Positions 13,166-20,426 of a stretch of 20,426 bases of DNA are shown here, piece by piece (positions within the stretch are counted from its first letter, which is position 1; each line of letters begins with the position of its first letter). This DNA comes from Ilumatobacteraceae bacterium (lineage in GTDB: Bacteria > Actinomycetota > Acidimicrobiia > Acidimicrobiales > Ilumatobacteraceae). The DNA is taken from positions 1 through 20,426 of the forward strand of contig JAEMRY010000016.1 of NCBI GenBank assembly GCA_016463105.1, read 5' to 3'. The notes beneath the pieces were generated by a model that was given only the letters and a program-made list of their open reading frames with translations, was not told the DNA's origin and searched no databases. The translations under genes and the position numbers were made by a program.

Positions 13166-14950
13166 ATGGATTTAGCTCGAATTAGAAACTTCTCAATCAT
13201 TGCCCATATTGACCACGGCAAATCAACGCTTTCTGACCGCATCCTAGAGATGACCAACGCTGTTGACGCCAGAGAAATGCGTGCCCAATATCTCGACAGC
13301 ATGGATCTTGAGCGTGAGCGTGGGATCACGATCAAGGCTCAAAATGTTCGCGTCGAATGGAAGGGCAATGTCTTGCACCTGATCGATACGCCTGGTCACG
13401 TTGACTTCGGATATGAGGTCAGTCGTTCATTGGCTGCGTGTGAAGGAGTCGTGTTGGTTGTTGATGCTGCGCAAGGCATCGAGGCGCAAACTTTGGCCAA
13501 CTGTTATTTGGCGCTCGAAAATAATTTAGAGATAGTTGCTGCACTAAATAAAATTGATCTTCCTGCTGCTGACCCAGATCGTTATGCAATGGAGATCGAA
13601 AAAGTTTTAGGCATTCGCGCCGAAGATATTTTGCGAATCTCTGCAAAGACTGGTGATGGGGTTCCGGCATTATTAGATGCAATCGTCGAGCGAATTCCTC
13701 CGCCTAAAGGTGACCCTGAAGCCCCGTTGCAAGCATTAATTTTCGACAGTCAATATGACCAATATCGCGGCGTGGTGTCATCTGTTCGCGTGATGAATGG
13801 TCGAATTCGCAACGCCGACAAATTACGGTTCATGCAAACAAACGCAGTGCACGAGGCACTCGAAGTCGGCGTGCGCAGGCCAGTGCAATCACCAGTCGAC
13901 GAACTTGGGCCAGGTGAAGTTGGATATTTAATTGCAGGAATAAAAGATGTTGGTGAAGCCCGAAGCGGAGAAACTGTGACGCACGAAGCGCGGCAGGCGA
14001 CCGAAGCCTTGGCCGGTTACAGCGACCCAAAGCCGATGGTGTTCTGCGGATTGTTTCCGATTGATGCTGATGATTTTGAAACGCTGCGTGAAAGTTTGCA
14101 GAAACTAAAACTAAACGACGCCTCAATTTCGTATCTACCAGAATCTTCGGGTGCGCTTGGTTTCGGATTTCGCTGTGGCTTTCTCGGTCTGCTGCACATG
14201 GAGATTGTCAAAGAACGACTTGAGCGCGAATTCAACTTGGCGCTGATCGCAACTGCTCCATCGGTGCAGTATCAAGTAACTAAAACAGATGGCTCTGTAG
14301 AAATCGTCGACAATCCAGCCGAACTGCCACCGACTGTTTACATCAAGTCAATCCAAGAGCCATATTTTAAAGTGAACATAATAACTCCGAAGGACTACAC
14401 CGGAACCTTGATGGATCTCTGTCAAACTCGCCGTGGCGAACTTGGCAAACTTGAGTATCTCTCGCCAGAAAGAGTCGAGTTGCATTATCTGATTCCGCTT
14501 GCTGAAGTCGTTGTCGACTTTTTTGATCAGATGAAAAGTCGTTCGCAGGGTTACGCGAGTTTGGATTACGAACTTGACGGTTACCGCGAATCAGATCTTG
14601 TAAAAGTTGATTTATTTCTCAACGCAATTGCCGCAGATGCATTCAGCACGATTGTGCATCGCGACAAGGCTTACGACTATGGCAAACGGATGTGCGAAAA
14701 GCTCAAAGAACTAATTCCTCGACAGATGTTTGATGTGCCAATTCAGGCAGCAATCGGTGGAAAGTTCATTGCACGCGAAACTGTTAAAGCGAAGCGCAAA
14801 GATGTATTGGCAAAGTGTTATGGCGGAGATATTTCGCGTAAACGCAAACTGCTCGAGAAGCAAAAAGAAGGCAAAAAGAAAATGAAGTCAATTGGTCGTG
14901 TCGAGATACCGGGCGACGTGTTTATCTCGGCGTTAAAACTTGATGATTGA
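13166..14950 (+). CDS. lepA: Elongation factor 4 (LepA), back-translocating GTPase
   Basis: EF-4 is a ribosome-bound translational GTPase that can reverse translocation and also influences initiation and 30S biogenesis. The 594 residues are full length. The G domain has AHIDHGKST (13-21, P-loop), RGITI (switch I), DTPGHVDF and NKID. The EF-G-like domains II, III and V follow (for example GFRCGFLGLLHMEI). The LepA-specific C-terminal domain ends in GGDISRKRKLLEKQKEGKKK, a nearly invariant basic stretch. The ATG at 13166 gives the canonical start IRNFSIIAHIDH. It is divergent from rpsT. After its stop an MFS gene begins 18 bases on; in many actinobacteria hemW lies near this point, and it is absent here. 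Confidence 0.98.
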   Translation: MDLARIRNFSIIAHIDHGKSTLSDRILEMTNAVDAREMRAQYLDSMDLERERGITIKAQNVRVEWKGNVLHLIDTPGHVDFGYEVSRSLAACEGVVLVVDAAQGIEAQTLANCYLALENNLEIVAALNKIDLPAADPDRYAMEIEKVLGIRAEDILRISAKTGDGVPALLDAIVERIPPPKGDPEAPLQALIFDSQYDQYRGVVSSVRVMNGRIRNADKLRFMQTNAVHEALEVGVRRPVQSPVDELGPGEVGYLIAGIKDVGEARSGETVTHEARQATEALAGYSDPKPMVFCGLFPIDADDFETLRESLQKLKLNDASISYLPESSGALGFGFRCGFLGLLHMEIVKERLEREFNLALIATAPSVQYQVTKTDGSVEIVDNPAELPPTVYIKSIQEPYFKVNIITPKDYTGTLMDLCQTRRGELGKLEYLSPERVELHYLIPLAEVVVDFFDQMKSRSQGYASLDYELDGYRESDLVKVDLFLNAIAADAFSTIVHRDKAYDYGKRMCEKLKELIPRQMFDVPIQAAIGGKFIARETVKAKRKDVLAKCYGGDISRKRKLLEKQKEGKKKMKSIGRVEIPGDVFISALKLDD

Positions 14951-14968
14951 TGGGTCTGTTAATTAATC

Positions 14969-16162
14969 ATGTCTGAAAATCGCGGCAATACTTTTCGGTC
15001 GTTGAAACATTTCAATGCACGTCTATTTTTCTTTAGTCTTTTAGTTTCAAATATCGGAAGTTGGTTACAACTAACTGCTTCATCGCTTTTGCTCTATCGT
15101 CTGACGGGCAGTGCTGCCGATCTTGGTTATAACGTGGCGTTTCAGTTCTTGCCGATGTTGTTTTTTGGCACTTGGTGTGGGTCATTGGCTGATCGTCATA
15201 ATCGTCGGCGCATCGCGATCATCACTCAGAGCGCATTAGCCGGGCAGGCATTTTTGTTAGGCGTGCTCGACTTAACTGGCGCAATCAACGTGCCGATCGT
15301 CTTTTCGCTATCGCTGATGCTCGGCATAATCGGAGCGTTTGATAACCCTGCTCGACGAGGGCTCGTAACCGAACTTGTTCCGCCGGTTGATTTGCCCAAC
15401 GCAATGTCATTGAATACTGCAGTAATGACAGGCTCACGCGTTTTTGGTGCAGCGATTGCGACTTTACTAGTTGTGCCTTTAGGTACTGGTTGGTTATTTA
15501 TTCTCAACGGTGTTTCATATTCGGCGATGATTTATGGTTTGACGGGTCTGCGCAAGAGTGAAATGTTTCCGGCGATGCAACGGCCTGCTGGCGGCTCGCC
15601 GGTGCGTGACGTTTTTAAATATGTTGCTGGCAATCGCCGGTTGTTGACGATGTTCTCTGCTTATTTAGTTGTCAGCACTTTTGCTTTCAACTATGGCGTG
15701 GCATTGCCAAAACTTGCAGATGTGCGTTGGGGTGACGCGAGAGCATTTGGTTGGATAATGGCCACAACTGGAATCGGCAATTTGGCTGGCGCACTTCTGA
15801 CTGCACGTTTGCAAGTCGTGACGATGAAATGGTTCGTCAGCGCCATCACTCTGCTTGGTGCATCCGGCATTGGTTTAGCGTTTGCACCAAATGTCTATAT
15901 GGCGTATTTATGGAGTTTGCCGCTCGGTCTGGGTGGGGCGGCGATGATTGCATCCGGAAACGCAATTAGTCAACAAGAGTCGCCGCCCGATATGCGCGGA
16001 CGACTGTTAGCACTTACTGCGGTTGCATTTTTAGGAAGCACTCCGATTGGTGGGCCAATCACTGGTTTGATTGCCGATAATATTTCGCCTGAGTGGTCGC
16101 TTGCCTATGGCGGAGTAATTACTTTGATTAGTGCGGCGATTGTTCTAATTGCTTGGCGATAG
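14969..16162 (+). CDS. MFS transporter, DHA3/EntS-like family
   Basis: A 397-residue inner-membrane protein of the major facilitator superfamily with about 11-12 hydrophobic segments. Features typical of the DHA3 (MefA/EntS-like) branch are the N-terminal LFFFSLLVSNIGSWLQLTAS, the loop 2-3 motif GSLADRHNRRR, the conserved FDNPARRGLVTELVP after helix 4, and LNTAVMTGSRVFGAAIA in helix 5. In the C-half, ISQQESPPDMRGRLLAL matches the family's loop before helix 11. Members export diverse small molecules such as siderophores or macrolides; the substrate here cannot be told. It ends directly in AWR. The start has TTAATTAA (14959-14966) just upstream and no Shine-Dalgarno sequence. It probably shares a transcript with lepA and the photolyase gene 24 bases downstream. 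Confidence 0.9.
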   Translation: MSENRGNTFRSLKHFNARLFFFSLLVSNIGSWLQLTASSLLLYRLTGSAADLGYNVAFQFLPMLFFGTWCGSLADRHNRRRIAIITQSALAGQAFLLGVLDLTGAINVPIVFSLSLMLGIIGAFDNPARRGLVTELVPPVDLPNAMSLNTAVMTGSRVFGAAIATLLVVPLGTGWLFILNGVSYSAMIYGLTGLRKSEMFPAMQRPAGGSPVRDVFKYVAGNRRLLTMFSAYLVVSTFAFNYGVALPKLADVRWGDARAFGWIMATTGIGNLAGALLTARLQVVTMKWFVSAITLLGASGIGLAFAPNVYMAYLWSLPLGLGGAAMIASGNAISQQESPPDMRGRLLALTAVAFLGSTPIGGPITGLIADNISPEWSLAYGGVITLISAAIVLIAWR

Positions 16163-16176
16163 AAAGTAGAAAGTAG
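16160..16176 (+). repeat. Short tandem repeat TAGAAAG across MFS stop and photolyase leader
   Basis: TAGAAAG-TAGAAAG-TAG begins with the TAG stop of the MFS gene and fills part of the 24-base gap before the photolyase ATG. It gives extra in-frame or near-frame stops and a purine-rich leader; GAAAG at 16169-16173 is too far from the ATG to be a good ribosome binding site. Confidence 0.6.
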
Positions 16177-16186
16177 TGACAAATAA

Positions 16187-17563
16187 ATGAACAATTCTGT
16201 GATCTGGTTTCGCCGTGATTTACGGCTCGAAGATAACCCTGCTTTGGTCGCGGCAAGCAAAGCGTCTGAGTCTGGCGCAGTAACACCGCTGTTTGTTTTA
16301 GATCCGATGTTCTTAGAGCGTTCTGGTGCTCCACGCTTAGCGTTTTTGTTTCGATCACTACGAGAATTGAATCGCGAAATGTCAGGGGCACTTGTTGTTC
16401 GCATCGGTAATCCTGTCGATGTAGTTGCACAAGTCGCCAAAGAAGTCGGGGCAACGCAAGTTTTCATTGCAAAAGACTTTGCGCCGTACGGGCAAAAGCG
16501 TGATGCAGCAGTTGCTAAGTCACTTCTGGGTGTCGGCGCAGAACTGAAACAGGTTGGTTCGCCATATGCAGTTGACCCTGGCACTGTGCGTAAAGCCGAC
16601 GGCACACCGTATTCGGTGTTTACACCATTCTCGAAAATTTGGTTGGCCCACGGTTGGGCCGCACCAACTGGCAAGGCGCGTGTTAAGTGGCATGGCGCAC
16701 CAGAAATAAAATCCGAAGAAATTCCGCAAGATCCAGTTTTGGTCTCACAGATTCCTGATGTTGGGGCGACGGCAGCATGGAAACGTTGGGAATATTTTGC
16801 CAAGACTGGTTTGAATAAATATAAAAATGAGCGCAATAATCCTGATCGAGATGGATGCAGCAAGATGTCGGTGTATTTGCGATTCGGGGCGATTCACCCG
16901 AGGCAACTGCTAGCAGAACTTGCGCCGAACGCAGATCACGATCATTATCGCAGCGAACTTTGTTGGCGTGAGTTCTACGGCGATGTGTTGTTTCACCATC
17001 CGCACACGACATGGAAGAATCTTCAACCCAAAATGGACAGTATTGATGTTGATACTGACGCACAAGCCAAAAAAAGATTTGCGCAATGGTGTGCCGGCGC
17101 AACTGGGTATCCAATTGTTGATGCCGGAATGCGCCAGATGCTGGCAACTGGCTGGATGCACAATCGTGTGCGAATGATTGCGGCGAGTTTTCTGGTGAAA
17201 GATTTGCATCTGCCGTGGCAATGGGGCGCAAAGTTTTTTATGAAGCATTTAGTTGATGGCGATATTGCATCGAACAATCACGGCTGGCAGTGGACAGCAG
17301 GCACAGGTACTGACGCGGCGCCATACTTTCGAATTTTTAATCCTGTATTGCAGGGCGAGCGATTCGACCCAGATGGCAACTTCGTTCGTGAATGGATTCC
17401 AGAGATCCGCGATTTGCCCAAGAAATTTATTCACTCACCATGGCTCGCAGAAACTGGGCTTTTTGCTGACTACGTGCCGCCGATGGTCGACCACTCGCAT
17501 GAGCGTGATGAGGCTCTGAGCCGTTACAAGATCAGCGGAGAAATCAATCGCTCGGCAGTCTGA
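16187..17563 (+). CDS. phrB: Deoxyribodipyrimidine photolyase, class I CPD type
   Basis: A light-driven repair enzyme that splits cyclobutane pyrimidine dimers using FADH-. The 458-residue product has the N-terminal Rossmann-like antenna domain (about 4-130, VIWFRRDLRLEDNPAL) and the helical FAD-binding domain (about 195-450). The FAD/DNA-binding core is well preserved: SVYLRFGAIHPRQ, ELCWREFYGDVL, GYPIVDAGMRQM, TGWMHNRVRMIAASFLVKDL, and NNHGWQWTAGTGTDAAPYFR followed by IFNPVLQGERFDPDG. The asparagine and tryptophans of the electron-transfer chain fall in this last block. These features favour a CPD photolyase over a cryptochrome or (6-4) enzyme; the type of antenna pigment cannot be told. 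It fits a sunlit-water or surface habitat. It is probably cotranscribed with the MFS gene. Confidence 0.93.
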   Translation: MNNSVIWFRRDLRLEDNPALVAASKASESGAVTPLFVLDPMFLERSGAPRLAFLFRSLRELNREMSGALVVRIGNPVDVVAQVAKEVGATQVFIAKDFAPYGQKRDAAVAKSLLGVGAELKQVGSPYAVDPGTVRKADGTPYSVFTPFSKIWLAHGWAAPTGKARVKWHGAPEIKSEEIPQDPVLVSQIPDVGATAAWKRWEYFAKTGLNKYKNERNNPDRDGCSKMSVYLRFGAIHPRQLLAELAPNADHDHYRSELCWREFYGDVLFHHPHTTWKNLQPKMDSIDVDTDAQAKKRFAQWCAGATGYPIVDAGMRQMLATGWMHNRVRMIAASFLVKDLHLPWQWGAKFFMKHLVDGDIASNNHGWQWTAGTGTDAAPYFRIFNPVLQGERFDPDGNFVREWIPEIRDLPKKFIHSPWLAETGLFADYVPPMVDHSHERDEALSRYKISGEINRSAV

Positions 17564-17588
17564 CGCTAGGTAGCCTGATATCTAACAA

Positions 17589-18593
17589 ATGCTTGACGAT
17601 CGTAAGACAGCCATCCTCCGAGCAATCGTTGAGGAGTACATCGCCACCGCGCAGCCGGTGGGTTCTGCGCACATTGCCAACTCGAACGAGTTTGCTGTTT
17701 CATCCGCCACTGTGCGTAATGACATGGCCGCTCTCGAGCGCGAAGGTTTTCTATCTCACCCACACACTTCGGCTGGACGAATTCCGACTGATAAGGGCTA
17801 TCGCTTTTTTGTCGACAATCTTGTGCCAAATGGAACTCTCGGCACACTTGATCAAGCCAAAGTTGGAAGTTTTTTTGAGAGCGCTCACTTCAGATTAGAA
17901 GAGACTTTGCAGCGCACATCTACATTGCTGACTCAACTAACGAATTATGCATCTGTTGTGATTGGGCCATCAGTTGAAGTAGCGGTTGTTCGCTCTGTGC
18001 AACTTGTAAGACTTTCTAGTCATCACATCACTGTCGTAGTTGTCTTGTCAAACGGTGTCGTTGAAAACGAGCAAATTGAAGTCGGTATTGATACATCTGA
18101 TGAAGATATTTCGAATGCCAATGCGAAGTTGCAGAAAATGATGTCAAATACACCATTGCGCGATGTTGCCAAACACCGCACTTTTAATCAAAAGTCTTTT
18201 GATGTCGTTGCACAACTCTGCGAACGAGTTTTAGCTTCGCTTGATCGAACGCGAAATGATGAAACATTTTTTGTAGGCGGCGCAGCGCAAATGGCTGAGG
18301 CATTTGATGCTGTAGAGATTGTGCGCAATGTGTTGCACACACTTGAACAGCAATATGTTGTCGTCACTTTGGTGCGTGACATGCTAAATCGGGGCTTATC
18401 TGTCGCCATTGGTACTGAGCACGGCGTTGAGCCACTTTCGGCTTGCTCTGTAGTTCTGGCGCCGGTGATCGCCGATGGAGAAACAGTCGGCACGGTTGGC
18501 GTGCTTGGTCCAACTCGAATGAATTATCCGCAGGCTCTCGCCACAGTAGAACTAGTTAGCGATCGACTTGGTCGTCGTCTCACCGAAAATTAA
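17589..18593 (+). CDS. hrcA: Heat-inducible transcription repressor HrcA
   Basis: HrcA represses chaperone operons by binding the CIRCE inverted repeat, with GroEL tuning its activity. The 334 residues start LDDRKTAILRAIVEEYIATA and contain the winged-helix domain (about 1-85), with VSSATVRNDMAALEREGFL as recognition region and the family signature HTSAGRIPTDKGYRFFVD. The GAF-like C-terminal domain ends TVGVLGPTRMNYPQALATVE, the usual HrcA closing motif. Length is typical. No CIRCE element is seen before this gene or anywhere else in the window, so autoregulation through CIRCE is not supported here. TAGCCT (17571-17576) or TGATAT (17576-17581) before the ATG are possible -10 elements; no Shine-Dalgarno sequence is present. 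dnaJ follows after 5 bases. Confidence 0.96.
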   Translation: MLDDRKTAILRAIVEEYIATAQPVGSAHIANSNEFAVSSATVRNDMAALEREGFLSHPHTSAGRIPTDKGYRFFVDNLVPNGTLGTLDQAKVGSFFESAHFRLEETLQRTSTLLTQLTNYASVVIGPSVEVAVVRSVQLVRLSSHHITVVVVLSNGVVENEQIEVGIDTSDEDISNANAKLQKMMSNTPLRDVAKHRTFNQKSFDVVAQLCERVLASLDRTRNDETFFVGGAAQMAEAFDAVEIVRNVLHTLEQQYVVVTLVRDMLNRGLSVAIGTEHGVEPLSACSVVLAPVIADGETVGTVGVLGPTRMNYPQALATVELVSDRLGRRLTEN

Positions 18594-18598
18594 TCACA

Positions 18599-19744
18599 AT
18601 GGCTACAGATTTTTATCAATTACTTGGCGTCTCGCGTTCTGCGAGTCAAGAAGAATTAAAGCGCGCATATCGCAAGCGGGCACGAGAATTGCATCCAGAT
18701 GCGAACCCAAATGACCCAAAGTCTGAAGAGCAGTTCAAAGAACTAAGTCGTGCCTACGAAGTTTTGTCTGACCAAAACACTCGCGCACGTTATGACCAAT
18801 TTGGTGAAGCAGGAATCTCTGGTGGCGGCAACAGTGGCGGCGGCAATCCGTTTGGTGGGGGCGGGTTTGAAAATATCTTTGATGCTTTTTTCGGTGGTGA
18901 TTCTCCGTTTGGTTCGAGTCGTCGTCAGCCTTCTGGCCCCGCAAGTGGACCAGATCTAGAAACACAAGTTGAGATTGATTTCAAAGATGCAGTTTTTGGT
19001 TGCAATACGTCGGTAACAGTACGTTCGGCTGTGCGTTGCGAAGACTGCGGGGGTTCTGGTGCAACAGCCGGAACTCAAGTCACGAATTGTTCAGACTGTG
19101 GTGGCACAGGTCAAATTCGTCGCACACGTCAAAGCATTCTCGGACAAATGGTTACGGCTAGTGCGTGTGGCAAATGCCGTGGTGCTGGACAAACAATTGC
19201 ATCACCATGCGTGAAGTGTCGTGGTGAGGGTCGAGTAACTCGCGACCAGGAGCACGAAATTCAAATTCCTGCAGGAATCGCAACTGGTCAAACATTGCGT
19301 GTTAGTAGTCGTGGTGGTGTCGGACCGCGTGGCGGTGTGCCAGGAGATCTCTATGTGCACATCGTTGTTGGCGCACATGAGATGTATCACCGTGAAGAAG
19401 AAGATTTAGTTACTGAAGTTGAAGTTTCGATTGCTCAGGCTGCACTTGGCGTAGAACTCGTGTTGGCAACGCTAGACGGGGATGAAACTTTAGTTATACA
19501 AGCAGGTGTACAACATGGACATGAGTTTGTTTTGCCGAATCGTGGTGTTCCATTTTTGAATCAGGGTGGACGCAATAGAGGTCGCACTCGTGGAGATTTG
19601 CGGGCGCGAGTGGTCGTTGTCGTGCCAAAGAAGTTGTCGTCTAAAGAGCAAGAATTATTGCAGCAACTTGCCAAAGAACGTGGTGAGCCAGTCGCATCAA
19701 GTGACAAATCTCTTAAATCTAAAATAAAATCGGCATTTTCGTGA
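18599..19744 (+). CDS. dnaJ: Chaperone protein DnaJ
   Basis: DnaJ delivers unfolded clients to DnaK and stimulates its ATPase. The 381 residues have the J domain (about 4-68) with the HPD tripeptide at 32-34, a Gly/Phe-rich linker (about 74-110), a zinc domain with four intact CxxCxGxG motifs between residues 147 and about 211 (CEDCGGSG, CSDCGGTG, CGKCRGAG, CVKCRGEG), and two substrate-binding beta-domains including LRVSSRGGVGPRGGVPGDLY. It is a complete type I J-protein. No dnaK or grpE lies nearby; in actinobacteria a second dnaJ usually sits in the dnaK operon, so this is likely the hrcA-linked copy (DnaJ2-like). The start has no Shine-Dalgarno sequence, implying coupling to hrcA. The stop overlaps rsmE as GTGA. 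Confidence 0.97.
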   Translation: MATDFYQLLGVSRSASQEELKRAYRKRARELHPDANPNDPKSEEQFKELSRAYEVLSDQNTRARYDQFGEAGISGGGNSGGGNPFGGGGFENIFDAFFGGDSPFGSSRRQPSGPASGPDLETQVEIDFKDAVFGCNTSVTVRSAVRCEDCGGSGATAGTQVTNCSDCGGTGQIRRTRQSILGQMVTASACGKCRGAGQTIASPCVKCRGEGRVTRDQEHEIQIPAGIATGQTLRVSSRGGVGPRGGVPGDLYVHIVVGAHEMYHREEEDLVTEVEVSIAQAALGVELVLATLDGDETLVIQAGVQHGHEFVLPNRGVPFLNQGGRNRGRTRGDLRARVVVVVPKKLSSKEQELLQQLAKERGEPVASSDKSLKSKIKSAFS

Positions 19745-20426
19745 TCTCGACGCTTCGCGAGTCAACAGCGCATGTATTTGTTGATTCGATAGATGCGCCA
19801 ACGCTAAATGAACTCGACGCACATCATCTATTGCGCGTACTGCGAGTTAAACCACGTGATGCCGTGACGATAAGCAACGGTAGGGGAAAGTGGTGTTCGT
19901 GCGTTGTGGCTGCAGATTCGGTGATCGAGGTAACGAGTGAAGTTTTCACAGATTCTGCGCCGAGTTGGCCATTAACAGTTGCTTTTTCGGTGGTCAAAGG
20001 AGATCGTCCAGAATGGACTGTTCAAAAACTTACCGAGATTGGCATTGACGAGATTATTTTGTTGGCGGCAACATCACGCAGTGTTGTGCGTTGGGATAAT
20101 GGTCGAGCAGATAAAAATATTGAGCGTTTGCGACGAGTCGCGCGCGAAGCGGCAATGCAATCTCGACGAACTTGGTTGCCGATCGTGCATGACGTAACTG
20201 AACTTGGGTTGATCCCTAATTTGTTTATCGCCGATCCAAGTGGGGTGGCTATAGATGCCTCGCATCGCACTATCGCAATTGGTCCAGAGGGTGGTTTTGC
20301 ACAAGATGAATCTGCAAATTCGGTGGGGCTTGTTTCGCTTGGCGAAACTGTTTTGCGTGCCGAGACGGCCGCAGTCAGTGCTGCTGTTCTAATGTCGAGT
20401 CAACGGAGAATGCAGAAAAATAATGC
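19741..20426 (+). CDS. rsmE: 16S rRNA (uracil(1498)-N(3))-methyltransferase RsmE, 3' end outside window
   Basis: RsmE methylates U1498 in helix 44 of 16S rRNA using S-adenosylmethionine. The reading frame opens with GTG at 19741, overlapping the dnaJ stop (GTGA), and stays open for 228 codons to the window end with no stop, so the protein is partial at its C-terminus. An N-terminal PUA-like domain (about 1-70, HHLLRVLRVKPRDAV) is followed by the SPOUT methyltransferase domain: FSVVKGDRPEWTVQKLTEIG, REAAMQSRR, the AdoMet-binding IGPEGGFAQDE, and LGETVLRAETAAVSA, the knot signature of the family. Usual length is about 240-250 residues, so only a few residues are missing. dnaJ-rsmE is a widespread neighbour pair. 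Confidence 0.94.
   Translation, partial: MISTLRESTAHVFVDSIDAPTLNELDAHHLLRVLRVKPRDAVTISNGRGKWCSCVVAADSVIEVTSEVFTDSAPSWPLTVAFSVVKGDRPEWTVQKLTEIGIDEIILLAATSRSVVRWDNGRADKNIERLRRVAREAAMQSRRTWLPIVHDVTELGLIPNLFIADPSGVAIDASHRTIAIGPEGGFAQDESANSVGLVSLGETVLRAETAAVSAAVLMSSQRRMQKNN

Noticed and set aside
14959..14966. TTAATTAA palindrome before the MFS gene as an operator
   Set aside because: An 8-base AT palindrome is easily random, and no flanking half-sites or promoter elements support a regulator site.

Overview
The window looks like a gene-dense chromosomal segment of an actinobacterium, most likely a class Acidimicrobiia lineage with a compact genome and moderate GC (a bit under 50% by eye; not computed). 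The lineage call is an inference. It rests on a homologue of the mycothiol-linked Rv2466c family, a PAC2-family protein, a ComEC without its hydrolase domain, an alanine/lysine- and Gly/Arg-rich N-terminal extension on IF-2, and the order comEA..comEC-holA-rpsT-lepA..hrcA-dnaJ-rsmE. Nineteen protein genes fill nearly all of the sequence. Gaps are mostly 0-50 bases, the largest being 122 bases, and several genes overlap by 4 bases (ATGA or GTGA). I see no rRNA, tRNA, CRISPR, insertion sequence or phage gene.

Layout. 49-4678: rimP-nusA-infB, a ribosome maturation / transcription elongation / translation initiation operon. 4707-6425: a DsbA-fold oxidoreductase of the Rv2466c type, then a class II histone deacetylase / acetylpolyamine amidohydrolase. 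8347-6422 (minus strand): a phosphotransferase-family kinase, then a PAC2 protein. 8434-9138: a thioredoxin-TPR protein (CnoX/YbbN-like). 9191-12779: comEA, an inverted small membrane-protein gene, comEC and holA. 13043-12783 (minus): rpsT. 13166-17563: lepA, an MFS transporter and a class I photolyase. 17589-20426: hrcA, dnaJ and rsmE; rsmE runs off the window.

How the genes fit together. Much of the window is information processing and protein quality control: RimP, S20 and RsmE act on the 30S subunit; IF-2 and EF-4 on the ribosome; NusA on RNA polymerase; HolA in the replicase; DnaJ, HrcA and the thioredoxin-TPR protein in the stress response. ComEA/ComEC are DNA-uptake parts.

I did not find a clear undescribed multi-gene system. 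The observations most worth a second look are small: (i) an inverted repeat spanning the putative -35 and -10 of a possibly leaderless, GTG-started rpsT; (ii) loss of the second active-site cysteine (CPWA) in the Rv2466c-like protein; (iii) two divergent genes whose ATG codons share one CATG; (iv) recurrent -10-like hexamers 6-8 bases before start codons, suggesting leaderless transcripts; (v) changes to conserved neighbourhoods: the usual genes after infB are missing, comEA/comEC are split by an inverted gene, and an MFS/photolyase pair sits where hemW often lies.
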